Below are positions 9,031-17,180 of a stretch of DNA of 64,000 nucleotides, one piece after another; position 1 is the stretch's first letter; every line of letters starts with the position of its first letter. The notes beneath the pieces are model-generated. The model was not told the DNA's origin, made no database searches, and was given only the letters and a program-made list of their open reading frames with translations. Origin of the DNA: an uncultured Bacteroidales bacterium. GTDB lineage: Bacteria > Bacteroidota > Bacteroidia > Bacteroidales > Paludibacteraceae. The position numbers were made by a program, and so were the translations under genes. The stretch is from assembly GCA_902800525.1 (NCBI GenBank), contig CADCEV010000001.1, forward strand, positions 124,001 to 188,000. Direction: 5' to 3'.

Positions 9031-10384
9031 TATGTTATTGGGATTAGAACATATTGATACTACCCGTTTAGCTGCTATTGACAGCGAAGGCGGAAAACTG
9101 GCTTACGGTGATATACTCAGCCGTGCAAAAGAGATTGAGACCAAGGTCTCGGAAAGAGCGCTGTGTTTCATGTTGGTGGAAAACAACGTGCATTGCATCG
9201 AATGGGTAATGGCTTCTTTAATCAGCTGCAGATTAGTGCCGCTGATTCTGAACGCCAAGACGGACGAAGCATTATACGGGAACTTGTTAGAGACTTACAA
9301 ACCGGCTTACATCTGGCAGAACGGGGAACTCACCCGCACTGATAATCCCATTACTCCGCTCTACCCGGAGTTGTCCCATTTATTGCCAACTTCAGGAAGT
9401 ACAGGAAGCCCAAAGTTAGTACGGCACAAATACGACAATATAGAAGCGGCAGGATTGAATATTTCCACGTTCTTTGAGTTAAAAGAAACGGATCGTCCCT
9501 TGATGGTTCTACCGTTGTATTACACCATGGGACTTTCCATGATATTCAGCCATTTCAAAGTAGGCGCAACGGTGCTCATCACCGGCAGAAACATGACGGA
9601 TCCTGTATTCTGGAAATTCATCAAAGAGGAAGCTGCTACATCGTTTACCGGCGTTCCCTACTCCTTCCAGATATTGAATCTAATGCGGTTCTTCCGCATG
9701 GATCTGCCTGCATTGGAGTTGATGACGCAAGGAGGCGGAAAAATGGAACGGGGTTTGAATCTCAAATTCGCTGAATACTGCCGCGACAACAATAAACGTT
9801 GGATTGCAACTTATGGTCAATCCGAATGTACCGCACGCATGGCTTGGCTCCCCGCTAAATGGGCAATCGAGAAAGTAGGAAGCATAGGAATTGCCGTTCC
9901 AAATGGCGAGTTGAGCCTGATTGACGCAGACGGAAATGCAATAACCACTCCGCACACAGAGGGAGAGATGTGTTATCGAGGCAAGAACGTAACGCTTGGA
10001 TATGCACGTAGCCTTGAAGATCTCACTTTAGGCGATGAGAGAAACGGTTTTATCAGAACAGGCGACTTGGCTTATTTCGATGAAGACGGATGTTATTACA
10101 TCGTTGGCCGTATGGGACGATTCCTTAAACTATTCGGTATGCGTGTCGGATTGGATGAATGCGAGCAGATTATTGCATCGGATTGCCATGCGGAAAGTGC
10201 ATGTGTTGGCACTGACGAGAAGATGATAGTCTATATCACCGACCCGTCTAAAATACAATCCGTTAAAGACGCACTCGTAGAAAAAACACATATTGTAGCT
10301 ACCTCGTTTGAGATCCGGGTCATACCGGAGATTCCTAAAAATGAGGCAGGCAAAAAATTATTCAGTAAACTCGAAAACAAATAA
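9011..10384 (+). CDS. AMP-dependent acyl ligase (ANL superfamily)
   Basis: The 457-residue protein contains the adenylation motifs in order: LPTSGSTGSPKLVRHKY (P-loop, about 127-143), YGQSECTARMAWLP (about 265-278), GEMCYRGKNVTLGYA, RTGDLAYFDEDGCYYIVGR (about 350-368), and a C-terminal Lys region PKNEAGKKLFSKL. It activates a carboxylic acid as acyl-AMP and loads it on a thiol, here probably one of the two adjacent ACPs. It is shorter than typical acyl-CoA synthetases (500-600). The start may be ATG 9011, overlapping the SDR by 20 bases, or ATG 9032 just after its stop. Confidence 0.87.
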   Translation: MDAHRFNMLLGLEHIDTTRLAAIDSEGGKLAYGDILSRAKEIETKVSERALCFMLVENNVHCIEWVMASLISCRLVPLILNAKTDEALYGNLLETYKPAYIWQNGELTRTDNPITPLYPELSHLLPTSGSTGSPKLVRHKYDNIEAAGLNISTFFELKETDRPLMVLPLYYTMGLSMIFSHFKVGATVLITGRNMTDPVFWKFIKEEAATSFTGVPYSFQILNLMRFFRMDLPALELMTQGGGKMERGLNLKFAEYCRDNNKRWIATYGQSECTARMAWLPAKWAIEKVGSIGIAVPNGELSLIDADGNAITTPHTEGEMCYRGKNVTLGYARSLEDLTLGDERNGFIRTGDLAYFDEDGCYYIVGRMGRFLKLFGMRVGLDECEQIIASDCHAESACVGTDEKMIVYITDPSKIQSVKDALVEKTHIVATSFEIRVIPEIPKNEAGKKLFSKLENK

Positions 10385-10389
10385 TTAAT

Positions 10390-10629
10390 ATGACCAACTT
10401 GGAAAAATACAATGACATCTTTGTGCAAGTATTTGGCGCAGATGTAGCTCAGTTAGGAGACAACTATAGTAAGGAAACGGTTGCCGAATGGGATTCTGTA
10501 CACCAACTGAATATCATTTCTCTCATGGAAGAGGCATTCGATTTGATGCTTGATCCTGAAGACATCATGGCTTGTACCAGTTATAATGCCGGCAAAGAGA
10601 TTCTTGCCCGCAATGGTGTAGAGTTATAA
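10390..10629 (+). CDS. acyl carrier protein (second of two)
   Basis: The 79-residue protein has VAEWDSVHQLNIISLMEEAF at about residues 31-50; the DSV triplet contains the phosphopantetheine-accepting Ser. Charge and helix pattern fit an ACP. It differs clearly from the first ACP of the cassette, so the two may serve different partners, such as the ligase upstream and the KAS III downstream. It starts five bases after the ligase stop. The 35-base gap that follows contains imperfect repeats of the word ATCGTAAAT. Confidence 0.9.
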   Translation: MTNLEKYNDIFVQVFGADVAQLGDNYSKETVAEWDSVHQLNIISLMEEAFDLMLDPEDIMACTSYNAGKEILARNGVEL

Positions 10630-10664
10630 ATTGCACATCGTAAATATCTAAATCGTAAATTAAA

Positions 10665-11729
10665 ATGGCTCGTTGGAATATTAAGAATGTACGCGTTGCG
10701 GGTGTGAGTGCTTGCGTTCCTAAAGAAGCAGTACATACCGAAGATTTTCCTTTCTTCGATGCTGAGGGAGCCGAAGTATTCAACAACACCGTAGGCATCC
10801 GGGAACGTCATTTAGGTCCAGATACGCTCTGTGCATCAGACATGTGCCAAGCGGCAGCAGAGAAACTCATCGCAGAATTAGGATGGGAGAAAGAGAGCAT
10901 TGACATGATGGTCTTTGAGTCTGTGACCGCAGATTTTCATCCTACTCCACCTACATCCTGCTTACTCCAAGACAGACTTGGCCTGTCTGAAGATTGTTTC
11001 TGCCTGGACATCCCGATGGGATGCTGCGGATGTATGTACGCTATGAATGTAGCCGGAAATATGCTTTCAAGCGGAAATATCAAACGCGCACTTCTCCTTA
11101 TTGGCGATACGGCTTTACGAATGGGCTCAATGCAGGACAAAAGCCGAGTACCTCTCTTCGGCGATATGGGAACTGCTGTTGCTTTGGAATATGACACAAC
11201 AGCGGAACCTATTCTCATTGATTTTCATACCCAAGGTAGCGGTTACAAAGCGTTGATGACACCTCATGGAGGTTTCCGTCATCCGTTGACACCGGAATCT
11301 TTTATTCAAGAAGATTTTGGCAATGGCATACTCCGCGCTCCAAAAGACACCTTAATAGATGGTATGGCGGTATTTACATTCGCCATCAGCAAACCGGCAA
11401 AGACCGTGGCCAACCTGATGGAAGAACTCAACATCGACAAGGATAACGATATTGATTACTACTTGATCCATCAAGCGAACAAATTGATCGTGGATCGTCT
11501 TGTCAAGAAGCTTAAACTGCCGGTTGAGAAAGTGCCTTATAACTTGGAATCTTTCGGAAATACCGGCGGTGCCAGTGTTCCGGGACTGATGGTAACTCGC
11601 CTGCGTGAGCAACTGCAAAAAGACGAACCGCATCGTTTACTTTGTTCTTCTTTTGGACTTGGTCTTAGCTGGGGAACAATGATATTGAATGTAAAAAATT
11701 TGGTTATTCCGGAATTGATTGAGATTTAA
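10665..11729 (+). CDS. 3-oxoacyl-ACP synthase III-like (KAS III)
   Basis: The 354-residue protein has the KAS III catalytic set: Cys120 in DIPMGCCGCMYAM, His269 in LIHQANKLIVD, and Asn299 in ESFGNTGGASVPG, matching the Cys-His-Asn triad of FabH. Such enzymes condense an acyl-CoA starter with malonyl-ACP. With two ACPs, two FabG-like reductases and an acyl ligase upstream, it is likely to build a short acyl chain for glycan decoration rather than to serve bulk fatty acid synthesis; that is inference from context. It ends the acyl cassette; a 39-base gap follows. Confidence 0.9.
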   Translation: MARWNIKNVRVAGVSACVPKEAVHTEDFPFFDAEGAEVFNNTVGIRERHLGPDTLCASDMCQAAAEKLIAELGWEKESIDMMVFESVTADFHPTPPTSCLLQDRLGLSEDCFCLDIPMGCCGCMYAMNVAGNMLSSGNIKRALLLIGDTALRMGSMQDKSRVPLFGDMGTAVALEYDTTAEPILIDFHTQGSGYKALMTPHGGFRHPLTPESFIQEDFGNGILRAPKDTLIDGMAVFTFAISKPAKTVANLMEELNIDKDNDIDYYLIHQANKLIVDRLVKKLKLPVEKVPYNLESFGNTGGASVPGLMVTRLREQLQKDEPHRLLCSSFGLGLSWGTMILNVKNLVIPELIEI

Positions 11730-11768
11730 TAAGTTCATTATTCATATACACTATGAATTCCACACGTT

Positions 11769-12911
11769 ATGATAAGTAACAATTTTATTCTTATATTAGG
11801 TGGGGGATTACAGGCACTTTCCGTAGCATATTCGCTATGGAAAGAAGGAATTAAACCCATATGCTTGGCAGCAGAAGAGGAAGAGATACGAAACTCCAAA
11901 TTTATCAAACACTTTTATCCTGCTGCACATAAGAATATATGGGAACAAATCATTGACATTATTAGGTCCGAACAAATCAGTTTGATCATTCCAATGAGTG
12001 ACTATTTTGCGGAGCTTGTTAGCAAAAATAAATCCATATTGGAGGCCGAATATCTTTGTCATGTTCCCGTTCCTAAGTTCGATATTTTTCTGCAAGGAGC
12101 AGACAAAGCCAAATTGATGAGATTCTGCGAAGGACATCAGTTTCCGCATCCTCGGACAAGAGATATTGATCTCACTAATATAGAAACAGCTGCAAAATAT
12201 GTCAAGTTTCCGGCTCTGATTAAACCGAACCGATCCGTTGGAGCCCGGGGCATCAAACTGGTTCACTCATTATCGGAACTTACAAAAGAGTTGCCAAGCA
12301 CTCTGAAGAATTATGGTAGTACGACCTTGCAAGAATATATAGACACCAATGATGCACCATATTACAATGTGATGCTCTATCGTTCTAAAAACGGAGTAAT
12401 ACTGGGCTCTACTATCATTGAAATCCTTCGATTCTACCCCATCAAAGGAGGAAGTAGTTCGTTATGCCGAACAATAGAGGAACCAAACTTATTGAATATC
12501 TGTTCTAAAGTGTTAGACAAACTCCAATGGGTTGGAATGGCTGATTTTGATGTGCTTAAAAATCAGTATGGAGAATACAAAATCATAGAAATCAACCCCC
12601 GTGTTCCTGCTTCTTTGCGCGCAGCAGATATTGCCGGAGTTAACTTTCCGATGCTTATGCTTGCGGATTCGCTAAACGTAACAATACCACGATATTCCTA
12701 TAAAAAGAATATGTATCTGCGTTATTTGGGACTGGATTTGATGTGGTTTATTCAATCTCCGAAACGTTTTACGAACAAACCAAACTGGTTCTTGTCAATA
12801 GGACGTAACTTTTATTTTCAAGATATATATGCCAAAGATCCATCAACTTGGTTCTCTTGGTTAATTAACGGCTTTAAACGTTTCTTAAAGAAACGCAAAC
12901 ACATGCAATGA
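11769..12911 (+). CDS. ATP-grasp domain protein (CPSase L-chain-like)
   Basis: The 380-residue protein begins ILILGGGLQALSVAYSLWKE, a Rossmann-like pre-ATP-grasp domain, then the ATP-grasp core: FPALIKPNRSVGARGIKLVH (about 149-168), TTLQEYID, and the metal-binding EINPRVPASLRAADIAG (about 275-291). It should ligate a carboxylate to an amine or thiol with ATP. It is a different subfamily from the ATP-grasp at 4467. In this locus the likely acceptor is an amino sugar or its acyl substituent. It overlaps the deacetylase gene by four bases. Confidence 0.83.
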   Translation: MISNNFILILGGGLQALSVAYSLWKEGIKPICLAAEEEEIRNSKFIKHFYPAAHKNIWEQIIDIIRSEQISLIIPMSDYFAELVSKNKSILEAEYLCHVPVPKFDIFLQGADKAKLMRFCEGHQFPHPRTRDIDLTNIETAAKYVKFPALIKPNRSVGARGIKLVHSLSELTKELPSTLKNYGSTTLQEYIDTNDAPYYNVMLYRSKNGVILGSTIIEILRFYPIKGGSSSLCRTIEEPNLLNICSKVLDKLQWVGMADFDVLKNQYGEYKIIEINPRVPASLRAADIAGVNFPMLMLADSLNVTIPRYSYKKNMYLRYLGLDLMWFIQSPKRFTNKPNWFLSIGRNFYFQDIYAKDPSTWFSWLINGFKRFLKKRKHMQ

Positions 12912-13792
12912 ACATACTAACTTTCGACATAGAAGAATGGGCATTGGAGACCGGTCGCTCAGGAGGAGCACGCCCCGAGAAGATAGCAGAGTATGACAGA
13001 ATGTTAAAACAGTTGTTAGAACTGTTATCTAAACGTGGTATACATGCTACATGTTTCTGCACCGGGAAAATGGCAGAAACATACCCTCATATTATCAGAC
13101 TTCTTGCAGACAATGGGCATGAGATTGCATGCCATTCATATATTCATACATGGTGCAACAAGATGTCTCCTGGACAAATGCAAGAGGACACTCATGCTGC
13201 CGTTGATGCGTTGGAACAATGCATCGGAAAAAAAATTAAAGGCTATAGAGCTCCCGCCTTTTCTATCACGGAAAAGAATTTATGGGCATTTGAGATACTG
13301 GCGCAAAACGGAATAGAATATGATGCCTCCGTCTTTCCTGCCAAACGGGATTTTGGCGGCTTTCCTTCATTTGGATATGACGTCCCCACTCTAATTCAAT
13401 ACAAAGATATTAAAATCAAGGAATACCCTATTCCGCTATTGCATATCGGCAGTTGGAAAACCGCATACTCAGGTGGCGGCTATTTCCGGCTTTTTCCTTA
13501 TAATATTATTCAACGGACGATGAATAAGTCTGATTATGCTATGACATATTTTCATTTGAATGATTTGATCTCTGAGCCCAAGAAATTAATGACCCGCGAA
13601 GCATACGAAAGATATTTTAAGGAGAAAGGGACATTGATCAATCGCTACAAACGTTTTATCAAAAGTAGTATTGGCACAGGCGATTCAATGGGTAAACTTG
13701 TCAAACTGATTAGGGAAAACGACTTTGTCAATATAGAAACAGCAGGAAAACAAATTGATTGGACAGAAACTCCAATTGTAAAATTGTCGTAA
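12908..13792 (+). CDS. NodB-type polysaccharide deacetylase
   Basis: The 294-residue protein has TFDIEEW near residue 5 (catalytic/metal Asp), ATCFCTGKMA, the zinc ligands in CHSYIHTW (HxxxH, about 76-83), and GYRAPAFSI (about 114-122). This layout is that of carbohydrate esterase family 4 with the longer C-terminal part seen in exopolysaccharide loci. No signal peptide is visible, so it may act on a lipid-linked intermediate in the cytosol. It would remove N-acetyl groups from a HexNAc, exposing an amine that other cassette enzymes might acylate. Confidence 0.87.
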   Translation: MNILTFDIEEWALETGRSGGARPEKIAEYDRMLKQLLELLSKRGIHATCFCTGKMAETYPHIIRLLADNGHEIACHSYIHTWCNKMSPGQMQEDTHAAVDALEQCIGKKIKGYRAPAFSITEKNLWAFEILAQNGIEYDASVFPAKRDFGGFPSFGYDVPTLIQYKDIKIKEYPIPLLHIGSWKTAYSGGGYFRLFPYNIIQRTMNKSDYAMTYFHLNDLISEPKKLMTREAYERYFKEKGTLINRYKRFIKSSIGTGDSMGKLVKLIRENDFVNIETAGKQIDWTETPIVKLS

Positions 13793-13793
13793 C

Positions 13794-14402
13794 ATGTATA
13801 AGTATTTTTTGAAACGAATATTTGATTTTACGTTGGCACTGGTGGTTATCTTGTGCCTCAGTCCGATATTGATTGTAGTCACTATCTGGCTGCATTTTGC
13901 CAATAAGGGTGCAGGAGCGTTCTTCACCCAAGAGCGTCCGGGAAAGGGAGAAAAGATTTTCCATGTAGTGAAGTTCAAATCCATGACCGATGAACGCGAT
14001 GAGAAAGGAAATCTCCTTCCCGATGAGAAACGCCTGACACCAATCGGCAATTTTATCCGCAAGACATCCATTGATGAACTTCCCCAGTTGTTCAATGTGC
14101 TGAAAGGCGACATGGCATTGATTGGACCAAGACCGCTGTTAGTCAAATACTTACCACTCTACTCTCCCGAACAACACAGGCGTCATGAAGTGCGGCCGGG
14201 TATTACGGGATGGGCACAAGTAAATGGACGTAATGCCATTTCGCACACAAAAAAATTTGAATATGACGTATGGTATGTAGATCATTTGAGTTTGGGCTTG
14301 GATATCAAAATAATTTTTATGACAATACATAATGTCTTGCATCGTAAAGATATTTCTCACGAAGGAGCTGCTACCGCAGAAACATTTAATGGACACAATT
14401 GA
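13794..14402 (+). CDS. PglC-like phosphoglycosyl transferase (initiating sugar transferase)
   Basis: The 202-residue protein has one N-terminal re-entrant hydrophobic helix (KRIFDFTLALVVILCLSP), then QERPGKGEKIFHVVKFKSM, the catalytic Asp-Glu pair in TSIDELPQLFNVLKGDM, and RPGITGWAQVNGRNA. Size and motifs fit the small monotopic PGT family (PglC, WcaJ C-terminal domain), which transfers a sugar phosphate from a UDP-sugar to undecaprenyl phosphate and starts repeat-unit assembly. It begins one base after the deacetylase stop codon. Confidence 0.92.
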   Translation: MYKYFLKRIFDFTLALVVILCLSPILIVVTIWLHFANKGAGAFFTQERPGKGEKIFHVVKFKSMTDERDEKGNLLPDEKRLTPIGNFIRKTSIDELPQLFNVLKGDMALIGPRPLLVKYLPLYSPEQHRRHEVRPGITGWAQVNGRNAISHTKKFEYDVWYVDHLSLGLDIKIIFMTIHNVLHRKDISHEGAATAETFNGHN

Positions 14403-14416
14403 TTAATCAAATTCTT

Positions 14417-15691
14417 ATGGAAAGAAAAACTATATATTTATGCTTGGCTCATATGTCCGAAGAGGGATTAGAGCAAAAGTACATCAAAGAGGCGTTTGAC
14501 ACAAATTGGGTTGTACCTCTGGGACCGAATGTCAATGCCTTTGAGGAAGACCTCAAGAAGTTCGTCAATTCGCAGGAAAACGGCAGTGAAAATCCGAATA
14601 GAGAAATTGTTGCGCTTTCTGCCGGAACGGCGGCTATACACTTGGCATTGATTGCTTGCGGCGTACAAGCAGGAGATGAAGTTATTTGTCAGTCATTTAC
14701 CTTCTGTGCATCCGCGAACCCCGTTACTTATATCGGTGCTACACCTGTATTCATCGATTCTGAAAAAGACTCATGGAACATGGATCCCGAATTACTAGAA
14801 AAAGCCATTGTTGATCGTAAAGCCAAAACCGGCAAATATCCGAAAGCCATTATCCCTGTTGCACTGTATGGTATGCCTTATCGCATTGAGAGAATCATGG
14901 AAATCGCTAATAAATACGGCATTCCTGTGATTGAAGATGCCGCAGAAGGTATGGGTAGCCGTTGGAAAGGACAAGTTTTGGGCACATTCGGTACTTTCGG
15001 AATCTTGTCTTTCAATGGAAACAAGATGATCACCACTTCCGGTGGCGGAGCTCTGATTTGTAAAGATGCCGAAGCTAAGAATAAAGTAATGTGGCTGGCG
15101 ACACAAGCACGCGAGGCTTATCCGTATTACCAGCATGAAACAATCGGCTTCAACTATCGTCTCTCCAATATCTGCGCAGGTATAGGTCGCGGCCAGATGA
15201 CGATTCTGGATAAACACTTGGCACATCATAGACATGTTCAAGCCCGCTATGCAGAGTTGTTGAAAGATGTTCCGGGTATTCATCTACATGAGGCGCCGAA
15301 CGCTGATTTTGATGCAAACTATTGGCTTTGTACCATCACTATTGATCCGGAGGTTCGCATCAAAGGACAAGAAAATGCTTACAAAGAGACCGTTAAATCC
15401 GCTGTCGGAGGAGCAGCTGGTGTAATCCACCAAGTGGACTCACCAACTACTGACTGCCAGCCAAATGAGAACGTAGAAGCACTGCGCGTATATATGTTGG
15501 AGCGCAAGATTGAGGCTCGCCCTGTTTGGAAACCGATGCACAAACAGCCTGTTTTCAAAAATTCACCGGCGTACGTTAATGGCGTGAGCGAGGCTATCTT
15601 CAAAGTCGGAATGTGCTTGCCCGCTGGTCCAATGGTAACGGACGAAGATATCGAATATATTGTTGAGTCTATCAAAAGCGCAATCCTTTAA
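14417..15691 (+). CDS. DegT/DnrJ/EryC1/StrS-family sugar aminotransferase
   Basis: I use ATG 14417; a TTG at 14399 would overlap the previous gene. The product (424 residues) has ALSAGTAAIHLALIACG (PLP phosphate contacts), VIEDAAEGMGS, and LSFNGNKMITTSGGG with the PLP-binding Lys. DegT enzymes put an amino group on a 4-keto or 3-keto UDP/dTDP-sugar with glutamate as donor. With the PglD-like and PglC-like genes it could form a bacillosamine-type pathway; the required 4,6-dehydratase (PglF-like) is not in the window. Confidence 0.92.
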   Translation: MERKTIYLCLAHMSEEGLEQKYIKEAFDTNWVVPLGPNVNAFEEDLKKFVNSQENGSENPNREIVALSAGTAAIHLALIACGVQAGDEVICQSFTFCASANPVTYIGATPVFIDSEKDSWNMDPELLEKAIVDRKAKTGKYPKAIIPVALYGMPYRIERIMEIANKYGIPVIEDAAEGMGSRWKGQVLGTFGTFGILSFNGNKMITTSGGGALICKDAEAKNKVMWLATQAREAYPYYQHETIGFNYRLSNICAGIGRGQMTILDKHLAHHRHVQARYAELLKDVPGIHLHEAPNADFDANYWLCTITIDPEVRIKGQENAYKETVKSAVGGAAGVIHQVDSPTTDCQPNENVEALRVYMLERKIEARPVWKPMHKQPVFKNSPAYVNGVSEAIFKVGMCLPAGPMVTDEDIEYIVESIKSAIL

Positions 15692-15698
15692 ATAGCTT

Positions 15699-17171
15699 AT
15701 GGGAAAGAAAAAAAATCTACCAATCATAGAGAACGTGGAGATCACCGGTGTTGCCGCGGAAGGAAAAGCATTAGTGAGGATTAACGACATCGTCACTTTT
15801 GTGCCGAATTGTGTTCCGGGTGACGTGGTGGATCTGCAAGTAACCAAGAAAAAGCATAGCTTCATGGAAGCTAAAGTGCTGCGTGTCGTGAAGCCGAGTG
15901 CAATTCGTTGCGAAGCGAAGTGCAAGCATTTCGGCATCTGCGGAGGCTGCAAATGGCAAATCCTGCCATACGGGGAGCAACTCAAATACAAACAGCAACA
16001 AATCGTTGATAATCTGACACGTATTGGTAAGATTGAACTGCCGGAAATTTGTCCGATCTTGGGTTCAAAGCATATATACGAATATCGCAACAAACTGGAG
16101 TTCACTTGTGCGGATCGAAAATGGTTCCCATGGGAAGTGATTGAAGCTGCCGGCGGATTGGATAAGATCGATAGTTCGTATGGCTTGGGATTCCATATAC
16201 CTAATGCTTTTGACAAGGTGTTGGATATAGAGGAATGCCATCTCATGCCGGATATCAACAATATAATAAGGAATAGCGTGCGCACATACGCGCGTGAACA
16301 CGGTCTAACTTTCTATAACGAGCACACCCACCAAGGTCTGTTGCGGACGCTGATTTTAAGAAACAACCACAAAGGCGAGTTGATGCTGATAGTGGTCTTT
16401 GGAGAAACTATCGCCGATCACAAATCACAAATCACTGATTTTCTGGAATATATTCATCTGAATTTTCCGGAAATAATCTCCCTACTCTATGTGGAAAACC
16501 TGAAGTTCAACGACACCATCGGAGACTTGGATGTCTTGACCTATTTCGGTCAGGATCACATCATCGAAGAGATGGAAGGCTTGCAATTCAAAGTTGGACC
16601 CAAATCCTTCTATCAGACCAACACCGAACAGGCGTACGAACTATATAAAGTGGCGCGTGATTTTGCCTTTGAAAACCTTCAAACAACATCCAACCAAGCT
16701 GAAGGCTCAAACCCTCTAACAGAGGCGATGCCCCTCGTCTATGACCTTTATACCGGAACTGGAACAATCGCCAATTTCGTGGCTCGTCAAGCGCGGCAGG
16801 TGATCGGTATTGAGTATGTCCCCGAAGCAATAGAAGACGCAAAAGTCAATTCGAAGATGAACAATATCAAGAACACACTCTTCTTCGCAGGAGATATGAA
16901 GGATATTTTAAACAATGACTTTGTGGCGCATCATGGACGACCGGACGTCATTATAACAGATCCGCCACGGGCTGGTATGCACGAAGATGTGGTCAATGTC
17001 ATTCTCAATGCGGAGCCGAAACGGATTGTCTATGTCAGTTGCAATCCCGCTACTCAAGCACGCGACTTGCAACTCTTGGATGCCAAATACAAAGTCACCA
17101 AAGTGCAACCGGTGGACATGTTCCCTCATACACAACACGTCGAGAATGTAGTGCAATTGGTTCTTAAATAA
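15699..17171 (+). CDS. rlmD: 23S rRNA (uracil-5-)-methyltransferase RlmD/RumA family
   Basis: The 490-residue protein has an N-terminal TRAM domain (about 10-65), an iron-sulfur Cys cluster CEAKCKHFGICGGCKWQ (about 71-87), a SAM-binding DLYTGTGTIANFVA block (about 350), DPPRAGMHEDVV (about 425-436), and the catalytic Cys in YVSCNPATQARDL. It methylates a 23S rRNA uridine; the exact position (1939 or 747) is by family. A short CACAAATCA tandem repeat lies inside the gene near 16418-16438, and a roughly 12-residue extra loop precedes the SAM motif. It follows the polysaccharide cluster by seven bases but is functionally unrelated. Confidence 0.9.
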   Translation: MGKKKNLPIIENVEITGVAAEGKALVRINDIVTFVPNCVPGDVVDLQVTKKKHSFMEAKVLRVVKPSAIRCEAKCKHFGICGGCKWQILPYGEQLKYKQQQIVDNLTRIGKIELPEICPILGSKHIYEYRNKLEFTCADRKWFPWEVIEAAGGLDKIDSSYGLGFHIPNAFDKVLDIEECHLMPDINNIIRNSVRTYAREHGLTFYNEHTHQGLLRTLILRNNHKGELMLIVVFGETIADHKSQITDFLEYIHLNFPEIISLLYVENLKFNDTIGDLDVLTYFGQDHIIEEMEGLQFKVGPKSFYQTNTEQAYELYKVARDFAFENLQTTSNQAEGSNPLTEAMPLVYDLYTGTGTIANFVARQARQVIGIEYVPEAIEDAKVNSKMNNIKNTLFFAGDMKDILNNDFVAHHGRPDVIITDPPRAGMHEDVVNVILNAEPKRIVYVSCNPATQARDLQLLDAKYKVTKVQPVDMFPHTQHVENVVQLVLK

Positions 17172-17180
17172 TAAATCATT

